DNA of 64,000 bases from JAPOXR01 sp965214695. Lineage in GTDB: Bacteria > Pseudomonadota > Alphaproteobacteria > Rhodobacterales > Rhodobacteraceae. Location of the stretch: contig OZ243967.1 of assembly GCA_965214695.1 (NCBI GenBank), forward strand, positions 1,488,001 through 1,552,000. Direction: 5' to 3'. A model generated the notes under the pieces. It had not been told where the DNA came from. It did not search any database and was given only the letters and a program-made list of their open reading frames with translations. The position numbers were made by a program, and so were the translations under genes. Shown here piece after piece: positions 8,595 to 17,314 of this stretch. How positions within the stretch are numbered: the first letter of the stretch is position 1; every line of letters starts with the position of its first letter.

Positions 8595-9862
8595 TATACG
8601 ACACCCAACGCTCCAGGAATGTCTCCGTCCAGCCATACCTGGGAAAGATTCCTTCCGGTCTTTGCCAACCGCCACTCTTCCCGAGTCATCTCGGAGGGCG
8701 GTACAAGCGGAACCGCTGTCGTGTGCCCGCGCTCGTTTCGACTAACTACAAAGACCCGTTGATCTTCACTGAACAGGTCAAACGCATCCAACGCGGTCGG
8801 GTTGTGGCTAGTCAGGAAGACTTGCCGAGCGCCAAGACTGGTCTCTGTTCCTGCAGTCGTGGAAACAACTCTGATGATTTGCTCTACGAGCTTTCTGGTC
8901 AGCTTGGGATTCAGCGCATTGTCCACGTTGTCGAGTGCGAACACCCTCGGAGCTTCAGGGTGCGAAAGAATTATCGCCACGAAGAGAAGGAACAGCGTGC
9001 CCTCGCTGCTGTCATACACCGACAATTGCCGTCGGCTTGCATGCATGAATCTGTCCTGGAAAAACACCATGTCGCTTGAAAGGTCTGCAACATCTCTCGA
9101 AATCAAGTCCGGCTTGCCCCGATGCGCGCCGAAGACTGACGCCCAGCCTGGCAACCAGACTAGGTCAGTGCAGGGCTTCAATATCATCCACTCAGCGCTA
9201 TCTTTCCCATTTCTTCGGAATCCGTCAAATGTATCCAGATAGCTTGACACGGCTTGCGCCAGCCCTTCACCATGCAGGCCCACAGGAGGAACATCCACCT
9301 TTCCGCTTTGTCTTCCACGCAGGAAATCTGTTTGTGGCGAGTAGATCACGTATCGAGAGAATTCAGAAAATGCATCCCTTACTTCCGACGGGAAGTCGGT
9401 AGTTGCCTTGACTTGATCCCAAAGCCCTCTGTTCTGGTCCAATCGGTCATCGAGTGAAACGCCCATCGCCCTGACGCCTCGGTAGCTTCGGCCCAATATC
9501 CTCTCGCCCCTGAATTCTGCAGATTCCGAAAAGAAACGAAGCAGTGGATCGCTTTCCCTGCTCTGTAGCATCGCCTTGTACTCAAGGCCGTCGGAGAACG
9601 TCCCGGCCAGCTCCAGTGTCTTTGGAAGGGATTCGTTCTTGAAGGAAGACTTCATGAGTTCTGGTGGCGTGATCCGTAACCCCTTGGCGCCAATATCTGA
9701 ATCTCCAAGCCCCCGACCCAGACAAGCGGAAACCAATCCAATCGCTTCCAGCAAGTTGGATTTGCCACTTCCATTGCCGCCAATGAAAAGGTTCACCCTG
9801 GCCAGATCAAGGGTTTGATCTCGCACGGACTTGAACCGGTTTATCTTCAGCTGTTCGAGCAT
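8594..9862 (-). CDS. AAA family ATPase, RecF/OLD-like (AAA_15/AAA_21)
   Basis: The 422-residue protein starts MLEQLKINRFKSVRD, the usual beginning of SMC/RecF/OLD ATPases. Walker A is GGNGSGKS (28-35). An ABC-signature-like block DSSEGTL is at about 284-290, the Walker B/D-loop reads FALDNVDNALNP (about 308-319) and a switch His lies in LTSHNP. The usual catalytic Glu after the Walker B Asp is replaced by Asn (LDNVD rather than LDEPE). It has no TOPRIM domain of its own; the next gene, overlapping by one base, supplies one. Together they look like a split OLD or Gabija-like defence pair (inference from architecture). Confidence 0.82.
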   Translation of the reverse strand: MLEQLKINRFKSVRDQTLDLARVNLFIGGNGSGKSNLLEAIGLVSACLGRGLGDSDIGAKGLRITPPELMKSSFKNESLPKTLELAGTFSDGLEYKAMLQSRESDPLLRFFSESAEFRGERILGRSYRGVRAMGVSLDDRLDQNRGLWDQVKATTDFPSEVRDAFSEFSRYVIYSPQTDFLRGRQSGKVDVPPVGLHGEGLAQAVSSYLDTFDGFRRNGKDSAEWMILKPCTDLVWLPGWASVFGAHRGKPDLISRDVADLSSDMVFFQDRFMHASRRQLSVYDSSEGTLFLLFVAIILSHPEAPRVFALDNVDNALNPKLTRKLVEQIIRVVSTTAGTETSLGARQVFLTSHNPTALDAFDLFSEDQRVFVVSRNERGHTTAVPLVPPSEMTREEWRLAKTGRNLSQVWLDGDIPGALGVV

Positions 9863-9937
9863 GCCGCCTCTATCGGATAGATGAGAACTGGACGCAAGAA
9901 GTCACAAGCACGACAATGAAGTTGCAAATGCACGACG

Positions 9938-10201
9938 TCAACGTTCGTCAAGCCCTGCCGCCTGCGTGTCCGACAGGCCGGGACTGGCACAGAAGTCGAG
10001 GTCTTCACTCAACCGGACTCCACCATGGCACAGTCGCAGGGCAGTAACGCCGTGAAAAACAGGCGCTCGAGGAAGCAGCGCCGGGACATCACATGCAGGA
10101 TGTCGTAATGCAGGATTTCCTAACGGATAGTCCCATGAATTGGTTCCAGAGGGTTTCTGTCCAGCGCAACTGCGCGTCACGGCGGCGTCCCGAACTTCCA
10201 T
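9938..10201 (-). pseudogene. frameshifted AbiEii/AbiGii-type nucleotidyltransferase toxin remnant
   Basis: Two reading frames together reconstruct the start of an AbiEii-like toxin. One frame reads EILHYDILHVMSRRCFLERLFF (about 10125-10060); the other continues VFHGVTALRLCHGGVRLSEDLDF. The latter is the nucleotidyltransferase active-site region (G-T/S motif followed by E-D-L-D-F). The break falls at a run of five T on the minus strand near 10065, consistent with a one-base indel. Translation of the second frame ends soon after, so most of the toxin C-terminus is absent, and no antitoxin gene is seen. It sits directly upstream of the ATPase/TOPRIM pair. Confidence 0.65.
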
Positions 10202-10212
10202 TCAGAAAGTCA

Positions 10213-10248
10213 TTGTGCAAGAATTACTCATTTGGTAGAATATTTGCA
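10213..10248 (+). promoter_or_regulatory. candidate promoter and operator of the split-transketolase operon
   Basis: TTGTGC (10213-10218) and TAGAAT (10236-10241) are 17 bases apart. The inverted half-sites GTGCAA (10215-10220) and TTGCAC (10243-10248) bracket this promoter, a good position for repression by the SorC-type regulator encoded at the operon end. The transketolase start is about 280 bases further on; the rest of the leader (10249-10524) contains no gene I can support. Confidence 0.4.
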
Positions 10249-10524
10249 CGGACTGGTTCCGGCTGGTGATAGGCGTTCTTCAAGGATGCAGGGGGAGGTC
10301 GCCAATGGACAACAACCGGGTTCGAATGTGACTGACGCATTCCCGACCTCATGGGCAGTGAATGATGCCGCGGCCATGGCGGCGGCGCGCCCGGGTCGGT
10401 CCTTGGGCAGCGGGACGGCAGTTCCTGCCCGGACACCCCCGGGGTGTTCGATCCTGCCGTCGGCCTGTCTGCCGGCGGTTCGGGGCCAGGGTTTTCCCGG
10501 CCGGTCGATTGAGGTTGTCGGGAG

Positions 10525-11472
10525 ATGAAACCACTGCATCAATCCGGGTCAGGCCCGCAGACCGAACGGCCGAATGATGGCTGGATCGCCGATTGCCAGG
10601 CGCTGGCAAACGGGATCCGCAAGCGGGTGCTCAGCCATACCGTGACCCATGGCGGCTATTTGAGCCAGGCCTGTTCGTCGGCCGAGATCTTTGCCTATCT
10701 CTACGGACGGGGAATGAATCTGGGGCCGGGCGAAGGCTCCCTTGTTCCGCCGCCATTCGCCGGTGCGCCGTCGAGACACAATTCCGGGCACACCAGTGGA
10801 ATGCTCTATAATGGCCGGCGGGCACCGGATCGGGATCGCTTCTTCCTGTCGCCATCCCATTATGCACTTACGCTGTACGCGGCACTGATCGGAAGCGGAC
10901 GGCTCGATGAAAACGGCCTGGGACAGTTCAATACCGACGGGTCCACGGTGGAGATGATCGGCGGCGAACATTCCCCGGGACATGAGACCAATGGCGGCAG
11001 TTTCGGCCAGACCATCAGCCAGGCCGCCGGCGTAGCCTGGGCACGGCGTCGCAAGGGGGATACCGGTCGGGTCTGGATATTCCTGTCCGACGGCGAATGC
11101 CAGGAAGGCCAGATATGGGAAGCGATGATGAACATGGCCTTCCAGAAACTGGATAACGTCCACCTGATCGTGGACAATAACGGTCAGCAGGTCGACGGCC
11201 GCGTCGAGGAGGTGATGGGGCTGGAACCGCTGGACAAGAAGTTTGAAGCCTTCGGCGCTGTCGTCCTGCGAGTCGATGGCCACGACCTGGTCGCAATCGA
11301 CAAGGCCTGCCAGACCCCTCATGCCGACAAGCCGCTGGTGGTGATTGCCGACACGCAGCCCACAAGGGGGCTGACGCTGCTTGAGGAACGGTATCCCCAC
11401 CTGCATTACGTCCGCTTCATGAGCGACGCCGAGCAGCAGCGATACGCCGACGCCCTCGGGGAAATGGTCTAG
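10525..11472 (+). CDS. transketolase, N-terminal (TPP-binding) subunit
   Basis: The 315-residue protein is the thiamine-diphosphate domain of a two-subunit transketolase. The TPP/Mg motif runs from SDGE (188-191) to VDNN (216-219), and the early block ANGIRKRVLSHTVTHGGYLSQACSS matches the family. Between LYG (about 61) and the RDRFFLSPSHYA block (about 104-114) there is a longer, proline-rich linker than in ordinary transketolases, suggesting a specialised substrate site. It heads an operon with the C-terminal subunit three bases downstream, a FGGY kinase and a sugar ABC importer. Expected reaction: cleavage of a phosphorylated ketose with transfer of a two-carbon unit. Confidence 0.9.
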   Translation: MKPLHQSGSGPQTERPNDGWIADCQALANGIRKRVLSHTVTHGGYLSQACSSAEIFAYLYGRGMNLGPGEGSLVPPPFAGAPSRHNSGHTSGMLYNGRRAPDRDRFFLSPSHYALTLYAALIGSGRLDENGLGQFNTDGSTVEMIGGEHSPGHETNGGSFGQTISQAAGVAWARRRKGDTGRVWIFLSDGECQEGQIWEAMMNMAFQKLDNVHLIVDNNGQQVDGRVEEVMGLEPLDKKFEAFGAVVLRVDGHDLVAIDKACQTPHADKPLVVIADTQPTRGLTLLEERYPHLHYVRFMSDAEQQRYADALGEMV

Positions 11473-11475
11473 ATC

Positions 11476-12483
11476 ATGGATTTCCTGAACCGCGTTCATG
11501 CCAGGTCGCTCCTTGCCTGGGGACAAGCCCATCCCGAAGCAATTGTCCTTTCGGGTGACCTGACCGCCTCCTGCGAGGCCGACGATTTCCGCGAGGCCTG
11601 CCCGGACCAGTTCGTCTCCATGGGGTTGGCGGAACAGAACATGATGAGCTTCGCAGCTGGCCTTGCCCGCGAGGGATTGCGCCCGCTCGTGCATACCTTC
11701 TCGGTCTTCATCTATCGCCGGGCGCTGGACCAGATCGAGATGTCGATTGCCTATCCGAACCTGCCGGTGCGGATATTCGGCTTCCTTCCGGGGGTGACGA
11801 CCCCGGGTGGGGCCAGTCACCAGGCTACCAACGATATCGCGGTCCTGCGGTCGCTGCCGAACATGACAATCCTTGAGACCGGGGATGCCACGGATGTCGA
11901 ATCGATGCTGCCGGTTGCCGACTCCATTGACGGACCGGTGTATTGCCGCATGCTCAGGGGGGCCTTGCCGCGCCTTTTCCCGAAGACCGACCCCGTGCGG
12001 CTGGGCAAGGCCCGGATACTCGGCGATGGCAGCGATATCGCACTCCTGACCTCGGGCATCTGCACGCAGGAGGCAATGCGCGCCGCTGACGCACTTCGCC
12101 GGAAGGGCGTGGGCATCCGGCATCTTCACCTGACCACGCTCAAGCCGTTTGACGATGCAACGGTGATGGAGGCTTGCGCCGCCGCCAGCCTGGGCGTCAT
12201 CACAATGGAAAACCACCTTCGCAATGGCGGTATGGGAAGCGCCGCGGCCGAATTGATTGCCGAGCAGCGCATCGATACCCGACTCTTGCGCATCGGCATC
12301 GATGACACCTACATGCAGGGTGCCAGCAGGGACTATCTTATGCGACGCTACGGCATGGATGTGCCGACGCTGGTGCGGGCGGTCGAAGAGTTGGCCGGGC
12401 AGCGACTTGACATCTCCGAGGATGACATCAGTGTCACCCGGACCGACAGTCTTGTCGGCGAGAGACAGCAGGAGGCCCTGTGA
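11476..12483 (+). CDS. transketolase, C-terminal subunit
   Basis: A 335-residue partner with the pyrimidine-binding domain. The catalytic Glu that activates TPP is in MGLAEQNMMSFAAGLA (Glu53), and the C-terminal domain begins around ADGSDIALLTSGICTQEAMRAADAL with the typical GGMGSAAAELI stretch near the end. Length fits split transketolases. The start is three bases after the N-subunit stop, so the two should be made in equal amounts and form one enzyme. Split transketolases next to a FGGY kinase recall the apulose-4-phosphate cleavage step of D-apiose catabolism; that is a hypothesis from gene context. Confidence 0.9.
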   Translation: MDFLNRVHARSLLAWGQAHPEAIVLSGDLTASCEADDFREACPDQFVSMGLAEQNMMSFAAGLAREGLRPLVHTFSVFIYRRALDQIEMSIAYPNLPVRIFGFLPGVTTPGGASHQATNDIAVLRSLPNMTILETGDATDVESMLPVADSIDGPVYCRMLRGALPRLFPKTDPVRLGKARILGDGSDIALLTSGICTQEAMRAADALRRKGVGIRHLHLTTLKPFDDATVMEACAAASLGVITMENHLRNGGMGSAAAELIAEQRIDTRLLRIGIDDTYMQGASRDYLMRRYGMDVPTLVRAVEELAGQRLDISEDDISVTRTDSLVGERQQEAL

Positions 12484-12677
12484 ATGGTGATCATGGTCGA
12501 AACAGTCTCGCACGACACCGGCCAGCATTGCCGCCCGGTGGATGCGTTGCATTCCTCTGGAACCGGAGGCGCCATTCCCGCCGATCAAGCCGGTTGCGGT
12601 TCGGTGTTCCGGGAGCACATGCATCCCTCCAGACCCGCCCGCGACTTGCGGCGGGAAGGCTGAGGAGAGAACGGGAC

Positions 12678-14177
12678 ATGGCCAACTACCTGCTGGGGAT
12701 AGATATCGGCTCCTATGAATCCAAGGGGGTGCTGACAGACCCGGAAGGCAGGATCGTTGCCCAGCATGTCATTCGGCACAAGCTGGAGTTCAAGGGGCAC
12801 GGGCAGGTCGAACACGATGCCGAGGCAATCTGGTGGGGCGAGTTCTGCCAGATCGCACGGGCGCTGTCTTCCGGGGTGAGCCCGTCGGAGATCCGCGGCG
12901 TCGGCGTCTCCTGCGTGTTTTCCATGCTGCCGATCGATGCAGCAAACAATCCCCTCCGTCCCGGCGGTATCATGTACGGAATCGACACCAGGTCGGAGGT
13001 TGAAATCGCCGCGGTCAATGCGCGTTTCGGCGAGGAGGCCATATTCGCGGCCGCCGGCAACACGCTCAGCACCCAATCCATGGGGCCGAAGATCGAATGG
13101 CTGAAGAACAACGAGCCCGAGATTCACCGGCGAGCCGCAGCCTTCATCCACGGGGCCGGGTTCATCGTCGCCCGGTTGACCGGCAACCGGGCCATGAGCC
13201 ATTTCGATGCCGCCTTCTATGCCCCGCTCTATGATTTGGCGGCGCAGTCATGGAATGCCGATATGTGCAGCGGTATCTGCGAGCCGGGCCAGTTGCCCGA
13301 ACTCAAATGGACCTGCGATGTGGCCGGCGAGGTGAGCGGGGCAGGAGCGGACGCCACCGGCCTGGCCGAGGGCACCCTGGTGACGGTGGGCGTTTCCGAC
13401 GCGGCGACAGAGGCGCTTTCGATCGGCGTCGAGGCGCCCGGCAGCATGATGATGATGTACGGCTCGGCCGCGTGGATGACGCTGATCACGGACCAGACCC
13501 TGCGTGATCGGGCCCTGTGGTCGTCGCCCTTCCTCTTTCCGGGAACCTTCTGTCTCCATGCCGGCATCCTGACCAGCGGCTCATTGACCCGCTGGATGCG
13601 CGACCTGATGGGTCGCGACATCGTCCGGCAGGATGGTGCCGGCGGCAACGAGGCCTACCAGGCGCTGTCCGAGGAGGCGGCCTCCATACCGCCAGGCTCC
13701 GATGGGGTGCTGGTCCTGCCCTACTTCGCCGGAGCCTCGGCGCCGGTCCACAATCCGAAGGCCCGCGGCATCATCTTCGGACTCGACGCACGTCACGGAA
13801 GAGGTCATCTCTATCGTGCCGCGCTCGAGGGGGTGAGTTGCGGGATTGCCCATTGCCTCGATGCCATGCGCGAGGCGGGTGCAGAGGTGGCGCGCATGAC
13901 CGCGGTCGGCGGCGGCACCAGGAACCGCAACTGGCTGCAGATCGTGTCCGATATCTCCCGGGTGCCACAGGATATCTGCCAGACCACCATCGGTGCCTCC
14001 TATGGCGACGCATTCCTGGCGGGGCTGGCGACCGGATTGATCGGGACACGCGGGCAGATCGCCGACTGGATCTCGATGAGCGGGGAGATCCTGCCCGATC
14101 TGGGAGTTCGGGAAACCTATCGGCAACTGCAGGAAAGATACCACGAGCTCTACCGGAGTACCGTCCATCTACTTTAG
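12678..14177 (+). CDS. FGGY family carbohydrate kinase
   Basis: A 499-residue two-domain sugar kinase. The N-terminal phosphate loop LLGIDIGSYESKGVLTDPEGRI, the EHDAEAIWWGEF block and the C-terminal VGGGTRNRNWLQIVSDI / GASYGDAFLAGLATG motifs are those of the xylulokinase-like FGGY family. I chose ATG 12678 (MANYLLGIDIG) with GAGGAGAG upstream; a longer in-frame reading from 12480 carries nearly 200 bases without family similarity. It follows the transketolase pair and precedes the importer, so it should phosphorylate the imported ketose before transketolase cleavage. No isomerase is encoded, which suggests the imported sugar is already a ketose. Confidence 0.9.
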   Translation: MANYLLGIDIGSYESKGVLTDPEGRIVAQHVIRHKLEFKGHGQVEHDAEAIWWGEFCQIARALSSGVSPSEIRGVGVSCVFSMLPIDAANNPLRPGGIMYGIDTRSEVEIAAVNARFGEEAIFAAAGNTLSTQSMGPKIEWLKNNEPEIHRRAAAFIHGAGFIVARLTGNRAMSHFDAAFYAPLYDLAAQSWNADMCSGICEPGQLPELKWTCDVAGEVSGAGADATGLAEGTLVTVGVSDAATEALSIGVEAPGSMMMMYGSAAWMTLITDQTLRDRALWSSPFLFPGTFCLHAGILTSGSLTRWMRDLMGRDIVRQDGAGGNEAYQALSEEAASIPPGSDGVLVLPYFAGASAPVHNPKARGIIFGLDARHGRGHLYRAALEGVSCGIAHCLDAMREAGAEVARMTAVGGGTRNRNWLQIVSDISRVPQDICQTTIGASYGDAFLAGLATGLIGTRGQIADWISMSGEILPDLGVRETYRQLQERYHELYRSTVHLL

Positions 14178-14396
14178 GATCAAACCAGGTCAACTCATGA
14201 CGCACATGCCCAGGCACGACAGCAATTTGCGCCCGAAGGCGGGGCCCGATACCGGTTTTGGCCTGCTTCGGTGCGGCCGGCTCGAGCCTGTATCCCGGAT
14301 GACAATCCTTGTTCCCGCGTGCGCAAGCCGGCGCCGAGTTTCGTCCCGTGCAGTCGGCCGGCAATCGGCCGCACGCCTTTTCCCAGGAGGACCGCA

Positions 14397-15395
14397 ATGA
14401 CCTCGAACGAAATTACCGGGCATGATTCCCAACCGAAGGATTTCTTCCAGAGGATCAGGGAGGCCGGCAGCGCCATAAACACGGTCGTGATTCCGACAAT
14501 ATTGTGCGTCGTCCTGCTCTCGCTGTTTTCGGACAAGTTCTTCACCGTCGAGAACCAGCTGAACATCCTGCGCTCGGCCGCGGTTGCGATGATCGTCGGC
14601 GTGGGCCAGGTATTCGTGATTTCTGCACGGCAGATCGATCTGAGTGTCGGATCGGTCATGGGCCTGGTCGCATGCCTGACCGGATTCCTCGTGTTTGACG
14701 GCGTTCCCGTCATCATCTGCTTTGCCTTCGCGGTGATGGTCGGCTTCATGCTCGGCCTGATCAACGGCCTCATTGTCGGATATCTCAAGGTTCCGGCCCT
14801 GTTGGGCACGCTCGGCATGCTGGTGCTGGTGCGAGGCTCCGTGCAGGAGTTGATGTACGGAACCTACCACGTGCGCTTTCCGGCAAATTTCGTCGTTCTC
14901 GGCCAGGGCAACACGCTTGGCGTGCCCAATTTGGTATGGGTGGCCGGTTTCGTGGTGATTGTCGGTCATTTCGTGCTGACCAGGCTGGAATACGGCCGGT
15001 TCATACTTGCCATTGGCGGCAACGCCGAAGCGGCCCGCATCGCCGGAATCAGGGTGCGCAAATACATCATCATCAGTTTCATCGTTCAGGCCGTCCTGGT
15101 CGCCATCGCCGCGTTTCTGCTGATGGGCCGGATGAACAGCGCCCACCCGACACTGGGACAGGGGCTGGAGCTGCACATCATCGCCGGAGTCATCCTGGGT
15201 GGAACCAGTCTTTTTGGCGGTGTGGGCAAGGTATGGGGAATGGCGATCGCCATGTACCTGATTGCCGTGCTGGAAAACGGGCTGCTGCTGGCCGGGGCCA
15301 GTTTCTTCTGGCAGCAGATCCTGCTCGGATTCCTGCTGATTACGTCGGTCGCGATCCAGATCTACCGCTCGAAGAGCGGCAAGATCGATACGTGA
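14397..15395 (+). CDS. sugar ABC transporter permease (ribose/xylose type)
   Basis: A 332-residue integral membrane protein of the BPD_transp_2 family (RbsC-like). Hydrophobic segments alternate throughout; diagnostic stretches are QIDLSVGSVMGLVACLTG, GLINGLIVGYLKVPALLGTLG and the C-terminal GVILGGTSLFGGVGKVWGMAIAM, where the EAA-like coupling region contacts the ATPase. ATG 14397 is preceded by AGGAGG (14385-14390). Only one permease gene is present, as usual for homodimeric ribose-type importers. The binding protein and ATPase follow in the same direction. Confidence 0.92.
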   Translation: MTSNEITGHDSQPKDFFQRIREAGSAINTVVIPTILCVVLLSLFSDKFFTVENQLNILRSAAVAMIVGVGQVFVISARQIDLSVGSVMGLVACLTGFLVFDGVPVIICFAFAVMVGFMLGLINGLIVGYLKVPALLGTLGMLVLVRGSVQELMYGTYHVRFPANFVVLGQGNTLGVPNLVWVAGFVVIVGHFVLTRLEYGRFILAIGGNAEAARIAGIRVRKYIIISFIVQAVLVAIAAFLLMGRMNSAHPTLGQGLELHIIAGVILGGTSLFGGVGKVWGMAIAMYLIAVLENGLLLAGASFFWQQILLGFLLITSVAIQIYRSKSGKIDT

Positions 15396-15434
15396 CCTCC
15401 CGAACCCATTCATTAACCCAAAGGAGGAAAGAAA

Positions 15435-16481
15435 ATGAATGCTTTCAGAACACTGGTTTGCGGCGCTGCCGCCACCGCGCTGTTGAGCGGGGCTGCTGCT
15501 GCAGAAATCGCGGTGTCGTATGTCAGCCCCAGTGCCGACATCACGACCGGCCCCGGACAGACGCTCATTGGCGTGGCCGAAGGGCTCGAGCATCTTGACG
15601 GCGAGTTCAAGTTCTTCAGTGCGGTTCCACCGGCCCATAACGACCCGGCATCATATGACCGGATCCTGTCGGACCAGGTCGTGCTGGCACCCGAATACCT
15701 GATGGTCACGCCGGCAACCAGCATGGATGACATCTATGACCGGTTGAACGAGGTGGCGGCGAAGGGCACCAAGCTCATCGTCTTTGCCCCGCCCATCGGG
15801 CTCGAGAAGCATCCGATTGATCCCCTCGCCTACATCATCGTTCCGGAGGACGTGATGGGGCAGATGGCAGGTCGCGATATTTCCAACATGGCCTGTGCCG
15901 AGGGACGCGATCCGGTCAACCTGGCAATGTTCCACGGAATTCCAACCAGTGAAATCGGCAAGCTGCGCAGCGCCGGTTTCAGCGAGGCGATCGCTGCCGG
16001 CCTGGCCGAATGCGGGATCACGCTGAACGTGGTGCGTGAGGAATTCACCAACTTCAGCCGCGAGTTGGCGTTCAAGACGATTGAACCTGTCATGACCGCA
16101 CATCCCGAAATCAATGTCGTCTTCGGTGCCAACAGCAACACCGCACTCGGCATCATGGAGGGCCTGCAGGCCATCGGCAAGTCGCCGGGCGCCGACAGCA
16201 TCTGGATCGCCGGACAAGGCGGACAGCTTGACGAACTCGCGGCCGTCTGCCGCGGCGAAATCATGACCGTGCCGTTCCGTGATCCGCGCAAGATGTCGGA
16301 TATCGCACTCGAAGTGGTGCGGCTCGACCTGGCCGGCAAGAGTGACGAGATCCAGCCGGTCTACCAGACGCAGCTCGTTCCGATCACCAATTGCGACCAG
16401 ATCTTCGAGACAGTGCCGCGGGCGATGCTGGAATCAGACGGGTTCAAACCGCTGATTCCTGAAGAGATGTGGCAGGAGTAA
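15435..16481 (+). CDS. periplasmic sugar-binding protein (RbsB-like)
   Basis: A 348-residue precursor whose first about 23 residues form a signal peptide (MNAFRTLVCGAAATALL...AAA) with cleavage likely before EIAVSYVSP. The mature protein has the Peripla_BP_4 layout, with QVVLAPEYLMVTPATSMDDIYDRLNE in the first lobe and VFGANSNTALGIMEGLQAIGKS plus WIAGQGGQLDEL in the second. AAAGGAGG lies seven bases upstream of the ATG. It is the substrate-recognition component of the importer encoded with the permease and ATPase. Ligand not deducible; a ketose or branched pentose is suggested by the enzymes in the operon. Confidence 0.9.
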   Translation: MNAFRTLVCGAAATALLSGAAAAEIAVSYVSPSADITTGPGQTLIGVAEGLEHLDGEFKFFSAVPPAHNDPASYDRILSDQVVLAPEYLMVTPATSMDDIYDRLNEVAAKGTKLIVFAPPIGLEKHPIDPLAYIIVPEDVMGQMAGRDISNMACAEGRDPVNLAMFHGIPTSEIGKLRSAGFSEAIAAGLAECGITLNVVREEFTNFSRELAFKTIEPVMTAHPEINVVFGANSNTALGIMEGLQAIGKSPGADSIWIAGQGGQLDELAAVCRGEIMTVPFRDPRKMSDIALEVVRLDLAGKSDEIQPVYQTQLVPITNCDQIFETVPRAMLESDGFKPLIPEEMWQE

Positions 16482-16549
16482 CGCCAGACAAGGAGCGCGC
16501 CGGGACTTCCACTCCCGGCGCGCATCCACGCAAACAGAGGGAGACCACG

Positions 16550-17314
16550 ATGACGCAGCAGGCAGCAACCCCCGCACTTGAGCTCAGGGAGGTGACCAAG
16601 CATTTCGGGGCCATCAAGGCGGTTGACGGCGTTTCGTTTACCGTCGAGTCCGGCGAATGCGTCGGTCTCGTGGGAGACAACGGCGCCGGCAAATCGACAC
16701 TGGTAAAAGTCATCTCCGGTTTTCACCCGCAGACCTCCGGTCAATTGCTCGTCGAAGGCAGGGAGGTGTCATTTTCGTCACCTACCGATGCCCGCATGAA
16801 CAAGATCGAGACCGTCTACCAGAACTTGGCGCTGGTCGAGCAGCTGGACGTGGCGGCGAATTTTTTTCTCGGCCGGGAAATCCACACCAGTTGGGGAAAG
16901 GCGATCCGCTACCTGGACAAGGCGGCGATGCGTGAACGGGCCCGGGAGGAGCTGGACCGCATCGGCATCTCGATCCCCAGCATGAACTCGATCGTCAGTG
17001 AATTGTCCGGCGGACAACGGCAGAGCATTGCCATCTCCCGAAGCATTTTCTGGGGCAGCAAATGCCTCGTCCTCGACGAGCCAACGGCGTCGCTTGGCGT
17101 CAAGGAGACTGCGAGCGTGGCCGAACTGATCGAGCGGGTCGTCGCATCCGGCGTCTCCGTTGTCATCGTCGCCCACGACATCGATCTCATCAAGCAGCTC
17201 TGCAGCAAGATCGTGGTGCTGCGCCAGGGCATCGTCTGGTCGGAACTGGCCGCGTCCGAGGTCTCCGCCGCCGATCTTGTTCATCACATCACCGGAACCC
17301 AGCGGGCGGCATGA
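16550..17314 (+). CDS. sugar ABC transporter ATP-binding protein (single-domain, FrcA-like)
   Basis: A 254-residue ATPase with Walker A GDNGAGKST (about 42-50), signature LSGGQRQ, Walker B CLVLDEPTASLG and a switch His in VVIVAHDIDL. It has only one nucleotide-binding domain, unlike the tandem-domain RbsA/XylG proteins, and resembles the FrcA type that pairs with a single permease. ATG 16550 (MTQQAATPALEL) follows a purine-rich site. It ends the importer gene block of the split-transketolase operon. Confidence 0.9.
   Translation: MTQQAATPALELREVTKHFGAIKAVDGVSFTVESGECVGLVGDNGAGKSTLVKVISGFHPQTSGQLLVEGREVSFSSPTDARMNKIETVYQNLALVEQLDVAANFFLGREIHTSWGKAIRYLDKAAMRERAREELDRIGISIPSMNSIVSELSGGQRQSIAISRSIFWGSKCLVLDEPTASLGVKETASVAELIERVVASGVSVVIVAHDIDLIKQLCSKIVVLRQGIVWSELAASEVSAADLVHHITGTQRAA

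Noticed and set aside
8600..8676. Start of the TOPRIM-like protein at ATG 8675.
   Set aside because: It would extend 27 residues of low-quality sequence into the ATPase gene; GTG 8594 gives a one-base stop/start overlap and begins exactly at the conserved strand.
10549..12624. A 690-codon open frame antisense to the transketolase genes (and similar long antisense frames at 14190-15638, 22599-24236, 27353-29143, 40484-42400, 62084-63670).
   Set aside because: They mirror strongly supported genes in high-GC DNA, where stop codons are rare in the antisense frame; none has a domain or ribosome site.
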